DNA of 64,000 nt from Acidobacteriota bacterium. Its GTDB lineage: Bacteria > Acidobacteriota > Polarisedimenticolia > JACPZX01. The position numbers were made by a program, and so were the translations under genes. Position 1 is the first letter of the stretch, and every line of letters begins with the position of its first letter. The DNA is taken from positions 20,025 to 84,024 of the forward strand of contig JACPZX010000105.1 of NCBI GenBank assembly GCA_016195325.1, written 5' to 3'. Shown here piece after piece: positions 40,139 through 49,604 of the stretch. The notes under the pieces were generated by a model. The model was not told the DNA's origin. It worked only from the letters and a program-made list of their open reading frames with translations, and ran no database searches.

Positions 40139-41164
40139 ATGAATGACAACGAGGCCACCGGGGGGCCGGCTCAAGATCCTTACGTCCCCCCCTCCGCGCC
40201 GTCGGTCCAGCCCGAGCCCGACCCCGCGCCGCTCCTGACGCGCCTGATGGGCGTCGTGACGTCGCCGGCCTCCACCTTCAAGACGCTCGTGGCGCGCCCC
40301 GCCTGGGCGGGCATGCTCGCCGTCTACCTCGTCGCCCTGGGGATCTCGGCTCTCGTCTACAGCCTGAACGTGGACTGGGAAGGGCTCATGAAGGGGCAGT
40401 TCGAGGACTCGACGGCGTGGAAGCTCGCCTCGTCGATGCTCCCCGAGGACAAGCTCGGCGAGATCGAGCACGCCGCGGTCGAGGAGGTGGTCAGCACCGG
40501 GTCGGGCGGCATGGCGCTCCTGACGACCGCCAACACTGTGATCGGCGGCGCCATCGGCTTCATGATGATGGGCGTCATCTACGGCACGCTCTTCTATTTG
40601 ATGGGCGCCGTGGGAGATCTCAAGCTCGGCCGCGTTTACCTCGACGCCTTTCTTGCGCTCCTCATGACGCTCGGCTGGGTGATGGCCGGGGCGGTCCTGC
40701 GGGGCGTCTTCTTCTCGAACGACTCGCGGGCCGCCCTTCCATGGCAGGCCGGCCTCAACGCCGTCTTCCTCCTCGTCTTCCTCTACATGCTCCACGGCGC
40801 CGTCGAGAGGCAGCCGGCCTTCCGCAGGGTGATGTCGGTCTACGCCCACGGCATGGTGATCTCGACCATCGCCGCGCTCCTGGTCGTCGCCGTCGTGCTC
40901 CTCCAGTCGCAGCCGGTGACCGTCGGCGCGGACGAGATCCTGAGGTCGAACCTGGGCGCGCTCGCGGGGGTGAAGGGGACAGGGCTCGCCGCGACGCTCC
41001 TCGGCTCGCTCGACATCTTCACGGTATGGCAGCTCGTCGTTCTCTCCATCGGATTTGCCGCCCTGACCGGCTTTTCGGTCTGGACCTCCGCGTCGATCAC
41101 CTTCCTGCCGTGGGGGTTCGTCACGATGGTGAAGGTCGCCATCGCCACCCTCTTCGGCGGCTGA
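40139..41164 (+). CDS. YIP1-family multi-pass membrane protein
   Basis: 341 residues. A Pro-rich cytoplasmic N-terminus (about 1-35) precedes TRLMGVVTSPASTFKTLVARP, the usual entry of YIP1-domain proteins. Five to six TM segments follow, e.g. AGMLAVYLVALGISALVYSL, IGGAIGFMMMGVIYGTLFYL and MVISTIAALLVVAVVLLQS. Between TM1 and TM2 is a soluble loop of about 60 residues. It lies between tolC-like and hlyD-like genes, so it probably assists assembly or regulation of the efflux pump; the molecular role of bacterial YIP1 proteins is not established. Confidence 0.82.
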   Translation: MNDNEATGGPAQDPYVPPSAPSVQPEPDPAPLLTRLMGVVTSPASTFKTLVARPAWAGMLAVYLVALGISALVYSLNVDWEGLMKGQFEDSTAWKLASSMLPEDKLGEIEHAAVEEVVSTGSGGMALLTTANTVIGGAIGFMMMGVIYGTLFYLMGAVGDLKLGRVYLDAFLALLMTLGWVMAGAVLRGVFFSNDSRAALPWQAGLNAVFLLVFLYMLHGAVERQPAFRRVMSVYAHGMVISTIAALLVVAVVLLQSQPVTVGADEILRSNLGALAGVKGTGLAATLLGSLDIFTVWQLVVLSIGFAALTGFSVWTSASITFLPWGFVTMVKVAIATLFGG

Positions 41165-41185
41165 GGCGAGGGACTCCCCGACCTC

Positions 41186-42505
41186 ATGAAGAAAATCCTC
41201 CTGGCCGCCGCCGTCCTGGCGGTGCTCGGCACGATCCTCGGGGTCTCGCTCAAGCAGACGTCGAAGGGGCGGGGGGTCAAGGTGTACATGGAGGACGCCG
41301 CGAAGCAGGCGAGGCTCCTCGCGACCGTCTCCGCCTCGGGAGAGGTGAAGCCCCGCGTCGAGGTGAACATCTCGTCGCAGGTCCCCGGCCAGATCGTCGA
41401 GCTGACGGTGCAGGAGGGGGACGTCGCGAAGGCGGGGCAGGTCCTCGTCCAGCTCGACCCGCAGCGCTACCGCTCCGAGCTCCAGCGCCTCGAGGCTCTC
41501 CTCCAGATGTATCGCATCAACGTCGAGAGGGAGGAGGTCTCGCTCCGGACCGCGGAGGTGACGCTGAGGCGGCAGGACGCCCTGCACTCCGAGAAGATCG
41601 TCTCGGACGATCTCCTCGATCAGGCGCGCCTCAACGTGGATTCGGGCGCCATCGGCCTCAGGTCGCTCGGCGAGCAGGTGCGGCAGGCCGAGGCCGACCT
41701 CGGGCGCGCGCGGGACGATCTCTCGAAGACGACGCTGCGCGCCCCGATATCCGGGCTGGTCTCGCAGCTCAACGCGAAGGTCGGCGAGCAGGTGATCATC
41801 GGCACGATGAACAACCCCGGGACCGTCATCCTCACCCTGTCCGACATGACCGAGGTGCTGGCCGAGGTCCGCGTCGACGAGACGGAGGTGACCGACGTGA
41901 AGGCGGGACAGGCGGCGAAGATCCGCGTGGACGCGGTCGAGGCGAAGGAGTACGACGGCGTCGTCGAGTCGATCAGCAACGCCGCGGTCCGCGAGGCGTC
42001 GGTCTCCCGCTTCCCCGTGAAGGTGCGCTTCCGCGCCCCCGATGCGCTGCTGAGGCCCGGGATGTCGGCGCACGCGCAGATCGAGGTCGAGGAGAAGAAG
42101 GACGTCCTCGCGATTCCTCTGCAGGCGATGGTGAGGCGATCGCTGAAGGATTTCCTAGACGACGGCAGCGGTTCGAAGAGGACCGCAGGGGCTTCCGGAG
42201 CCGCGGGCGCGGGGGGCGCGAAGGGGGGCGGCCCCACGGCGGCCGGCGGGGAGTTCGAGGGGAAGGATCCCGAGAGGGAGCAGGTCGCGGTCCTCGTCGT
42301 CGAGAAGGGCGGCCGGGCGAAGATGGTCAGGGTCCGGACCGGAATCAGCGACGCGTTCCGCGTCGAGATCCTGGACGGCGTCGCGCCGGGGGACCACGTG
42401 GTTCTGGGCCCGTACCGCGTCCTGAGATCGGTCAAGAACGGCGACTATGTCCGCCGGGTCGAGAAGTCCGAGGCGGGTGAGGACCAGGATTCGGGCCGGG
42501 AGTGA
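41186..42505 (+). CDS. HlyD/MacA-type periplasmic adaptor protein
   Basis: 439 residues with an N-terminal signal anchor ([20 protein letters not shown]). Order of parts: lipoyl-like half ([21 protein letters not shown]), alpha-hairpin (about 95-180), second lipoyl half ([20 protein letters not shown]), and beta-barrel ([19 protein letters not shown]). A membrane-proximal domain is split by a Gly/Ala-rich low-complexity insert at about 330-360. It bridges the MacB-like pump to the TolC-like duct. The ATPase gene begins one base after its stop. Confidence 0.92.
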   Translation: MKKILLAAAVLAVLGTILGVSLKQTSKGRGVKVYMEDAAKQARLLATVSASGEVKPRVEVNISSQVPGQIVELTVQEGDVAKAGQVLVQLDPQRYRSELQRLEALLQMYRINVEREEVSLRTAEVTLRRQDALHSEKIVSDDLLDQARLNVDSGAIGLRSLGEQVRQAEADLGRARDDLSKTTLRAPISGLVSQLNAKVGEQVIIGTMNNPGTVILTLSDMTEVLAEVRVDETEVTDVKAGQAAKIRVDAVEAKEYDGVVESISNAAVREASVSRFPVKVRFRAPDALLRPGMSAHAQIEVEEKKDVLAIPLQAMVRRSLKDFLDDGSGSKRTAGASGAAGAGGAKGGGPTAAGGEFEGKDPEREQVAVLVVEKGGRAKMVRVRTGISDAFRVEILDGVAPGDHVVLGPYRVLRSVKNGDYVRRVEKSEAGEDQDSGRE

Positions 42506-42506
42506 G

Positions 42507-43247
42507 ATGATGCTGATTGAAACGAAAGACCTCGTGAAGATCTATCCGATGGGCGGCGAGCAGGTGCACGCCCTGAACGGCGTGAGCTTCGGCATCGAGC
42601 GCGGCGAGTACGTCGCGATCATGGGCCCGTCGGGGTCCGGCAAGTCGACGCTGATGAACCTCATCGGGTGCCTCGACACGCCGACGACGGGCTCGTACTT
42701 CCTCAACAACCGCGAGGTCAGCAAGATGGACGACAACGAGCTGGCCGCGATCCGCAACATCGAGATCGGCTTCGTCTTCCAGACCTTCAACCTGCTCGCC
42801 CGCACCACGGCGCTGCAGAACGTCGAGCTGCCTCTCATCTACGCCGGCGTGACGCGGGCCGAGCGCCATCGCCGCGCCGAGAAGGCGCTGGCGATGGTCA
42901 ACCTCACCGACCGGATGGGCCACCGGCCGAACGAGCTCTCCGGAGGCCAGCGCCAGCGCGTCGCGATCGCGAGGGCTCTCGTCAACGAGCCGTCGCTCCT
43001 GCTGGCCGACGAGCCGACCGGAAACCTCGATTCGCGGACGGGTGAGGAGATCATGACCCTCTTCCAGACGCTCAACGAGGCGGGGAACACCATCGTCCTC
43101 ATCACGCACGAGGACGACATCGCCCGCTGCGCGAGGCGCGTCGTTCACCTGCGCGACGGCAACATCGTCTCCGACGAGCGGCAGACCGCGTCGAGACGCC
43201 TCGCCCCCCCGTCACCCGACGCGGCGGGCACGTCGGCGACGGCCTAG
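42507..43247 (+). CDS. MacB/LolD-type ABC transporter ATP-binding protein
   Basis: 246 residues (start ATG 42507; the next codon is also ATG). Walker [17 protein letters not shown]-loop [11 protein letters not shown], signature [15 protein letters not shown], Walker [12 protein letters not shown] and H-loop ITHED are all intact and typical of MacB/LolD ATPases. It powers the adjacent FtsX-type permease. Unlike E. coli MacB, nucleotide-binding and membrane parts are separate genes. Confidence 0.95.
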   Translation: MMLIETKDLVKIYPMGGEQVHALNGVSFGIERGEYVAIMGPSGSGKSTLMNLIGCLDTPTTGSYFLNNREVSKMDDNELAAIRNIEIGFVFQTFNLLARTTALQNVELPLIYAGVTRAERHRRAEKALAMVNLTDRMGHRPNELSGGQRQRVAIARALVNEPSLLLADEPTGNLDSRTGEEIMTLFQTLNEAGNTIVLITHEDDIARCARRVVHLRDGNIVSDERQTASRRLAPPSPDAAGTSATA

Positions 43248-43279
43248 GGGCCGGAGAGGGATTTCCTCGAGGAGCGGAG

Positions 43280-44521
43280 ATGGCCAGCCTCGCGACCACC
43301 GGCGGTCTGTTCCTCGAGAACCTCGCCATCGCCCTCAAGGCGCTGTGGGCGAACAAGCTCCGCTCGATGCTGACGATCCTCGGGATCCTGATCGGCGTCG
43401 CGGCGGTGATCGCCGTCGTCTCGATCGTCCAGGGGTTCTTCTTCGCCGTGAACAATCTCTTCAAGGACCTCGGCTCCGGCTGGGTCCGCGTCGTCTCCAC
43501 CCGCCCCCCCGGAGAGGAGGGGCGCAAGCTCGGCGAGATCAAGCTCACACGCGCCGACGCCGAGGCTCTGCTCGACTCCGGGCACGAGGTGCAGAACGTG
43601 GCCCCGCTCATGTTCGGCGCCAGCACCGTGAAGAAGGGGACCCGCGAGGTGAGCACCAACATCGCCGGAACCGTCGCGCCGTACCAGGACATCGTCGGTT
43701 TCTACGCGGGGAAGGGGCGGTTCTTCACCGACATCGACGACTCGCACCGGCGCAAGGTGTGCGTCGTCGGGTCGAAGGTGGCCGAGGACCTCGAGCTCCC
43801 GGACGACCCGACCGGGTCCACCGTTACCATAGGCGGGGCCGAGTTCATGGTGATCGGCATGATGGAGAAGAGGGGAGAGCTCATCGGCGTCGCGCTCGAC
43901 GACTTCGTCTTCGTCCCCTACGGCGCCGCGCTGAATCTCTTCGGCCAGGAGAGGGAGGGGAACACGATCCTCGAGATCGCGATCCGATCATCCGATCGCC
44001 TCGACCTGGCCCGCGCGCAGATCATCGACGTGCTGCGGCGGAGCCACCGGCTGAAACCCGACCAGCCGGATGACTTCCGCCTCGTGTCGCAGGAGCAGCT
44101 CGTGGGCACGATCAACACGATCTCGAAGTACTCGACGCTGGTGGCGGGAAGTGTCGCCGGCGTCGCCCTCTTCGTCGGCGGCATCGGCATCATGAACATC
44201 ATGCTCGTCAGCGTGACGGAACGCACCCGGGAGATCGGCGTGCGCAAGGCGGTGGGGGCGCGGCGCGCGAACATCATGCTCCAGTTCCTGATCGAGGCGG
44301 TGGTGCTCACGATCATCGGTGGCGCACTCGGAGTGGCGCTGGGTGTGGGCGCCGGCCGTCTCGTCACGATGCTCTTCCCGAAGATTCCCCAGGCGCACGT
44401 TCCGATCTGGGCCATCGTGTCGGGGTTGGGCGTGTCGGCGCTCGTCGGGATACTCTTCGGGGTCTTCCCCGCGGCGCGGGCCGCGAAGCTCGATCCGATC
44501 GAATCCCTCAGATACGAGTGA
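43280..44521 (+). CDS. MacB/FtsX-type ABC transporter permease
   Basis: 413 residues: TM1 (LRSMLTILGILIGVAAVIAV), a large periplasmic MacB core domain (about 55-285), then three TM segments (VAGSVAGVALFVGGIGIMNI, VLTIIGGALGVALGVGAG, GLGVSALVGILFGVFPA). The sequences MNIMLVSVTERTREIGVRKA and FPAARAAKLDPIESLRYE are hallmark MacB cytoplasmic stretches. With the preceding three genes and the TolC-like duct it makes a tripartite mechanotransmitting exporter; the substrate (peptide, macrolide or lipid) cannot be read. Confidence 0.95.
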   Translation: MASLATTGGLFLENLAIALKALWANKLRSMLTILGILIGVAAVIAVVSIVQGFFFAVNNLFKDLGSGWVRVVSTRPPGEEGRKLGEIKLTRADAEALLDSGHEVQNVAPLMFGASTVKKGTREVSTNIAGTVAPYQDIVGFYAGKGRFFTDIDDSHRRKVCVVGSKVAEDLELPDDPTGSTVTIGGAEFMVIGMMEKRGELIGVALDDFVFVPYGAALNLFGQEREGNTILEIAIRSSDRLDLARAQIIDVLRRSHRLKPDQPDDFRLVSQEQLVGTINTISKYSTLVAGSVAGVALFVGGIGIMNIMLVSVTERTREIGVRKAVGARRANIMLQFLIEAVVLTIIGGALGVALGVGAGRLVTMLFPKIPQAHVPIWAIVSGLGVSALVGILFGVFPAARAAKLDPIESLRYE

Positions 44522-44545
44522 GGCGGGGGCGGCTCCCTCAGGGCG

Positions 44546-45838
44546 TCAGGTCGCGCCGAGCGTCCTGCGGAGCGCGGCCGACGTGACCGACTTGGGCCTC
44601 ATGATCGGCGTCCCCAGCGCCCGGTTCAGGATTGCCTGCGCGGCGATGCCGAGCGACCGGGAGACGGCGAAGAGGACCGTGTAGTAGTCGAACTCGGTCA
44701 GGCCGAAGTGGTGGAGAAGCGACCCGGATCCCGCATCGACGTTCGGCCATGGGTCCTTCGCCTTCCCCTGCTCGACGAGGAGCTTCGGCACGATCTCGTA
44801 GAGACGCTCGACGATGCGGAAGACGTCGTCGTTCGGGCAGGAGCTCTTTCCGAAATCGAGGAAGGCGGTGAAGCGCGGGTCGGTCACCCTCAGGACTGCG
44901 TGGCCGTAGCCGGGGATGACGCGCCCCGACGCCAGCGTCTCGGCGCAGTGCGCGCGCAGGTCGGCGTCGGTCGGGACACCGCCGAACTTCTTCTCGACGT
45001 CGAGGACGAAGCTGAGGCATTCCTGGTTCGCGAGACCGTGCAGCGGGCCGGCGAGCCCGCTGAGCCCCGCGCTCAGGGAGTAGTAGAGATCGGAGAGGGC
45101 CGAGCTGACGGTCGCGGCGGTGAAGGCCGAGACGTTGCCGCTCTCGTGATCGCAGTGCACGACCATGTAGAGCCGGATGAACCGGGCGAACTCTCCCTTG
45201 CGATCCGGGAGCCCGAGCATGCGCGCGTAGTCGGCGCCCCAATCGAGATTGAGATCCGGCGCGATCCGCCCTTCCTTGCCCGTGTGCATCCGGTAGATCC
45301 CGGCCGCGATCTCCGGAAGGCGGGCGATCAGCGTGAGCGAGTCCTCCAGCATCGGCTCCCAGTACTCGCTCTTCTTCATCCCCGCGTCGTACCGGCGCCG
45401 AAACTCGGACTCGCGCTCCATGGCGAGGATCGCCGTGGTGAGCATCGCCATCGGGTGGGCGTCGCGCGGGAGCGCCTCGAGCACCTTCCACACGTAGTCG
45501 GGAACGCGGCTGCGCGTGCGCAGCTCCATGTGGAGCGCCCCGACCGCGTCGGCGTCGGGAAGCTCGCCCGTCAGAAGGAGGTAGAAGACCTCCTCGGCGG
45601 TCTTCGTGGTGAGATCGGCGATCGGGATGCCGCGGATGACGAGCCCGCGATCGGGGTCGACCGACGACGTGTCGCACAGGAGGCTGTTCACCCCCCGGAG
45701 CCCGCCCATGAGCTGGCTGAGCGTGACCTTCGAGACCACCGCGTCGGGAAATTTTTCCTGGAGCCCCCGGACTTCCTGCCGGTACGAGGAGATGACCTGG
45801 CTCAGTCGGTCCTTCAGCGTTCCCGTGATGGCAGGCAT
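44546..45838 (-). CDS. gltA: Citrate synthase (mitochondrial-type clade)
   Basis: 430 residues. Condenses oxaloacetate with acetyl-CoA. Catalytic regions are VVHCDHESGNVSAF, GPLHGLANQE (His), VIPGYGHAVLR (His) and the Asp-containing PNVDAGSGSLLHHFG, where many relatives have VDxHSG. The N-terminal LSQVISSYRQEVRGLQEKFP and overall length fit the eukaryote-like type I enzymes rather than the short Gram-positive form. It is transcribed away from the prolyl-oligopeptidase gene and converges on the macB permease gene. Confidence 0.94.
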   Translation of the reverse strand: MPAITGTLKDRLSQVISSYRQEVRGLQEKFPDAVVSKVTLSQLMGGLRGVNSLLCDTSSVDPDRGLVIRGIPIADLTTKTAEEVFYLLLTGELPDADAVGALHMELRTRSRVPDYVWKVLEALPRDAHPMAMLTTAILAMERESEFRRRYDAGMKKSEYWEPMLEDSLTLIARLPEIAAGIYRMHTGKEGRIAPDLNLDWGADYARMLGLPDRKGEFARFIRLYMVVHCDHESGNVSAFTAATVSSALSDLYYSLSAGLSGLAGPLHGLANQECLSFVLDVEKKFGGVPTDADLRAHCAETLASGRVIPGYGHAVLRVTDPRFTAFLDFGKSSCPNDDVFRIVERLYEIVPKLLVEQGKAKDPWPNVDAGSGSLLHHFGLTEFDYYTVLFAVSRSLGIAAQAILNRALGTPIMRPKSVTSAALRRTLGAT

Positions 45839-46162
45839 GACGATTCCTCGGCTACGCTCTCGACACGGTCGCCCGCGGTTCGGTTGGCTCTACCAACCTG
45901 GCGATCGTGGCAATTCCCGTGCCCGACGCTTTGTTTCGCAAGTTTAGGTCGGGACGGAGGTTTTGTCACCACCCGGCGAACGGCGGCGTGATCTCACCCA
46001 ACGCGGTGCGATCGATGGCGCTGTCCCGCGCGTCGGTCCTGAGGCGGAAGGGTGCGCGGGCGCTCCATCGGTTGCTATCATGCGGGCCTCCCGGGGACGG
46101 AAGCCGCGCGCACGAACCATCCGGGACCTCGTTCGCCCCGCCGCGCGCGTCACGGAGCATCC
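45839..46162. other. 324-bp divergent intergenic region
   Basis: Lies between gltA (minus) and the oligopeptidase (plus). It holds a perfect 6-bp dyad, GGTTGG-CTCTA-CCAACC, at 45882-45898, about 45 bases upstream of gltA, which could be an operator or 5' hairpin. I see no convincing promoter or small gene in the rest. Confidence 0.4.
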
Positions 46163-48196
46163 ATGATCGCCACACGAAGGGACGCGACCGAGGAGATCCT
46201 TCACGGCCACGTCGTGCGGGATCCCTTCCGGTGGCTCGAGAACGGCGATGCTCCCGAAGTCAGGGAGTGGGTCGCTGCCCAGAACGAGAGGACGCGCACG
46301 ACGCTGGGTGCGGTCCTGGGCCGCGCCCGGATTCGGGAGCGTCTCGGCGCCCTCCTGGCGGTCGGCTCCATCTCGGTCCCGGTGCTTCGCGGGGGGCGGC
46401 TCTTCTACTCGCGCCGCGACGGCTCGATGAACCAGCCCGTCGTTCGCCTCCGCGACGAGACGACGGGCGAGGACCGGGTCCTCCTCGACCCCAACCGGCT
46501 CTCCACGGAAGGGACCACGGCGCTCGACTGGTCCTACATCTCCCACGACGGGCTCCGCGTCGCGTACGGGACCTCCGAGAGCGGCAGCGAGCGCAGCACG
46601 CTGAGGGTTCGCGACATCGAGACCGGCGCCGACTTCCCCGACGTCATCCCCGACACCCGCGCCTGCTCCGTCGCGTGGGAGCCGGACGGGAGAGGGTTCT
46701 ACTACACGCGCTATCCCGCGCCCGGGAGCGTCGCGGCCGGGGACGAGAATTACCGTCGCCGCGTCTTCCACCATCGCCTCGGGGACGATCCGTCGCGCGA
46801 TCCGGCGATCTTCGGCGAGGGGCGGGCCGATGACGACTGGCCGAACGTCGAGATCTCTCGCGACGGACGATGGCTGATCGTCGAGGAGTCGCAGGGGTGG
46901 AAGAAGTCCGAGGTCTATCTCCGCGATCTTCGCGGAGGGGGCGCGTTCGTCCCCGTGATCGAGGGGTCGGACGCCCTCTACTCGGTCCAGCCGCTGAACG
47001 AGCTTCTGCTCATCCACACGAACGAGGGGGCCTCGACCTACCGCGTCTACACCGCGGACCCGGCCGGGCCGGGGCGATCGGGCTGGCGCGAGGTCATCCC
47101 CCCCTCCGCGGACGTCCTGCAGTCGGTGGGGGCGTACGGCGGCCGCCTCGTCGCCCACTATCTCCACGGCGCCTGCTCGCGCCTGCGGGTCTTCACGATC
47201 GACGGGCGCCTCGAGCGGGAGATCGATCTGCCCGCGCTCGGAACCGTCTTCTCGATGTCCGGCGAGTGGGATCACCCGGTCTTCCACTACGGGTTCACGT
47301 CGTTCACCGTCGCGCCGAAGGTCTTCCGATTCGATCTTCGCACGGGCGAGGTCTCGCTGTGGGAGAGCGTCGCATCGCCGATCGACGAGGGCGCCTTCGA
47401 GATCGAGCAGGTGCGCTACGAGAGCCGGGACGGGACGCCGATCTCGATGTTCGTCGTGCACGCCCGCGGCCTCCGCCGCGACGGCAGCCACCCGTGCCTC
47501 CTCACGGGCTACGGGGGGTTCAACGTGTCGTTGACCCCCGCGTTCGACCGCGACGCCTTCCTCTGGTTCGAGCGCGGCGGCGTGATGGCGATCCCGAACC
47601 TCCGCGGCGGCGGGGAGTACGGCGAGGCGTGGCACGAGGCGGGGATGCTCGGCAACAAGCAGAATGTGTTCGACGATTTCATCGCCGCCGCCGAGCACCT
47701 CGTCGCCCGCGGGTACACTCGCCCGGAGCGGCTCGCGATCCAGGGGGGCAGCAACGGCGGGCTGCTCGTCGGCGCCGCGCTGACGCAGCGCCCCGACCTC
47801 TTCCGGGCGGCCATCTGCGCCGTGCCTCTCCTCGACATGCTCCGCTACCACCACTTCCGGATCGCGAAGCTCTGGATCCACGAGTACGGATCCCCGGACG
47901 TTTCGCGGCAGTTCGAGTGGCTCCACGCCTACTCGCCCTACCACAGGGTGCGTGACGGAGTCGCGTACCCCGCGGTGCTGCTCATGACGGCCGAGTCGGA
48001 CACGCGCGTCGATCCGATGCACGCCCGCAAGATGGCCGCGCGCCTCCAGGAGGCGACACGAGCCGTCGGACGACCCGTCCTCCTGAGGATCGAGTCCCGG
48101 GCGGGCCACGGCGCCGGGAAGCCTCTCGCCAAGCAGCTCGACGAGCAGACCGACATCTACTCGTTCCTGTTCGACCAGCTCGACATGGCGGGGTAG
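46163..48196 (+). CDS. Prolyl oligopeptidase family serine peptidase (S9A)
   Basis: 677 residues from ATG 46163 (ACGGAG upstream). No signal peptide, so probably cytoplasmic. An N-terminal helix (VRDPFRWLENGDAPEVREWV) and a seven-bladed propeller (about 70-400) precede the alpha/beta-hydrolase domain. The triad is Ser530 in QGGSNGGLLVG, Asp617 in DTRVDPMHARK and His649 in RAGHGAGKP. NLRGGGEYGEAWHEAGML is typical of S9A. It cleaves short peptides after proline; a family B-type oligopeptidase cannot be excluded. Confidence 0.94.
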   Translation: MIATRRDATEEILHGHVVRDPFRWLENGDAPEVREWVAAQNERTRTTLGAVLGRARIRERLGALLAVGSISVPVLRGGRLFYSRRDGSMNQPVVRLRDETTGEDRVLLDPNRLSTEGTTALDWSYISHDGLRVAYGTSESGSERSTLRVRDIETGADFPDVIPDTRACSVAWEPDGRGFYYTRYPAPGSVAAGDENYRRRVFHHRLGDDPSRDPAIFGEGRADDDWPNVEISRDGRWLIVEESQGWKKSEVYLRDLRGGGAFVPVIEGSDALYSVQPLNELLLIHTNEGASTYRVYTADPAGPGRSGWREVIPPSADVLQSVGAYGGRLVAHYLHGACSRLRVFTIDGRLEREIDLPALGTVFSMSGEWDHPVFHYGFTSFTVAPKVFRFDLRTGEVSLWESVASPIDEGAFEIEQVRYESRDGTPISMFVVHARGLRRDGSHPCLLTGYGGFNVSLTPAFDRDAFLWFERGGVMAIPNLRGGGEYGEAWHEAGMLGNKQNVFDDFIAAAEHLVARGYTRPERLAIQGGSNGGLLVGAALTQRPDLFRAAICAVPLLDMLRYHHFRIAKLWIHEYGSPDVSRQFEWLHAYSPYHRVRDGVAYPAVLLMTAESDTRVDPMHARKMAARLQEATRAVGRPVLLRIESRAGHGAGKPLAKQLDEQTDIYSFLFDQLDMAG

Positions 48197-48229
48197 CGTC
48201 CGGCCTCGTCAGTCGGCGCTAGAGTGGGC

Positions 48230-48235
48230 TAGACT
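48230..48235 (+). promoter_or_regulatory. -10-like box just upstream of the accessory ATPase gene
   Basis: TAGACT followed by six bases and the ATG at 48242, compatible with a leaderless message. The AGTCGGCGCTAGAGTGGG stretch before it has no clear -35. Confidence 0.3.
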
Positions 48236-48241
48236 GAACCC

Positions 48242-49588
48242 ATGGCACCGTTGGACCAGAACTTCCTTCGAGAGTTTTTCGGAAACCTCACCGATCGACC
48301 GCTCGAACCCGACGACAAGCAGTACGTCCATCTCTACGAAGTCCCCGAGCTCAAGGGAAACGATCCGGTCGAGCTCCTGGCCCGAGGGATCGAGTGGACG
48401 TCAGGAGAAAGCGTCCAGCTCCTCTCCGGGTTTCGTGGGACCGGCAAGAGCACCGAACTCCGACGCCTGCAGAAGCGTCTTCAGGCGGCCGGCCACGTGG
48501 TGTTGCTTTGTGACATCGAGGATTACCTAAACCTCTCGACCAACGTGGACGTGAGCGATTTTCTGGTGGCCTTGGCGGGAGCATTCGGAGATGCGGTTGC
48601 CGCTCAGTCACTCCTGAAGAAGCACCCGGCGCAAGAGAGCTACTGGACTCGGCTCGTGAACTTCTTCACGCGGACCAATATTTCACTCAAAGAGCTGGAG
48701 CTGGAAGCGAAGACTGAGGGACCCGTCTCCATCGGTGGTACGCTCAAGGCCAACCTGAAGAGCGACCCGAGCTTTCGCCAACTGCTCCAAAAGAAGATGG
48801 CGGGATTCCTTGGGGCGCTCGTCGCGGATGTTCGTGCCTACGTTGAAGAATCCGTCAAGACGCTTCGGAAGGAACACGGGGCAGACGCCAAGATCGTGCT
48901 TCTTGTGGACTCCGTGGAACACATCCGCGGCACGTCCGTGAATGCATCGGCGGTCCAAAGCTCGGTCGAGACTCTCTTCGCTGGTCACGCCGACAAGCTT
49001 CAGTTCCCTTATCTCCACGTCGTCTACACGGTTCCACCCTACCTGAAGGTCCGGTACCCAAACCTCGGATCGCTTTTCGCTCCCGGAGGCGTTCAAGTTC
49101 TGCCCGCACTCAAGATCAGGCACGAGCACGACGGGAAACCGTTCAAGCCCGGGCTAGAAGCGATGAGGCGTGTCGTGGGACAGCGCGGAGACTGGAAGAA
49201 ACTACTGGGCGAGGAAGCGGTCTTGGACGGCTTGATACTTCAGTCCGGGGGACACCTTCGTGACCTTCTCCGCATCGTGGCGGAAATCGTCAGGCGCGCA
49301 GGTGCGCTCCCGGTACCCAAGCCGACCGTCGACGCCGCAGTCAACCAAATCCGGACTGAGTTTCTTCCCATCGCGGATGCGGACGCAGTTTGGCTGGAGA
49401 GGATCGCCCGCACCCACAAAGCGTCGCTCGAAGATGCCGCTCGCCTCCCGGACCTGGCCCGATTCCTCGACACACATCTGGTCCTTTGCTACCGCAATGC
49501 CTCGGAATGGTACGACGTTCACCCGCTCATCCTCGAAGAGATCCGGGCTCAGGCACAGCTGGCGAGCTCGCGCCCTTCGCCGTCCTGA
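48242..49588 (+). CDS. P-loop ATPase of an accessory NTPase/TPR module (AAA/STAND-like)
   Basis: 448 residues. Walker A is GFRGTGKSTELRRL (about 63-76); Walker B is KIVLLVDSVEHI (about 217-228, Asp and Glu present). A helical region between them includes IGGTLKANLKSDPSFRQLLQ. The C-terminal third (about 310-440) looks like a winged-helix/helical regulatory part (SGGHLRDLLRIVAEIVRR). It resembles the AAA partner ATPases of predicted conflict systems. Base composition is visibly less GC-rich than the flanks. The next gene starts 16 bases downstream, so the two form a cassette. No effector domain (nuclease, protease, TIR) is recognisable in it. Confidence 0.75.
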   Translation: MAPLDQNFLREFFGNLTDRPLEPDDKQYVHLYEVPELKGNDPVELLARGIEWTSGESVQLLSGFRGTGKSTELRRLQKRLQAAGHVVLLCDIEDYLNLSTNVDVSDFLVALAGAFGDAVAAQSLLKKHPAQESYWTRLVNFFTRTNISLKELELEAKTEGPVSIGGTLKANLKSDPSFRQLLQKKMAGFLGALVADVRAYVEESVKTLRKEHGADAKIVLLVDSVEHIRGTSVNASAVQSSVETLFAGHADKLQFPYLHVVYTVPPYLKVRYPNLGSLFAPGGVQVLPALKIRHEHDGKPFKPGLEAMRRVVGQRGDWKKLLGEEAVLDGLILQSGGHLRDLLRIVAEIVRRAGALPVPKPTVDAAVNQIRTEFLPIADADAVWLERIARTHKASLEDAARLPDLARFLDTHLVLCYRNASEWYDVHPLILEEIRAQAQLASSRPSPS

Positions 49589-49604
49589 GTTCAGGGCTAT
49601 CAGC

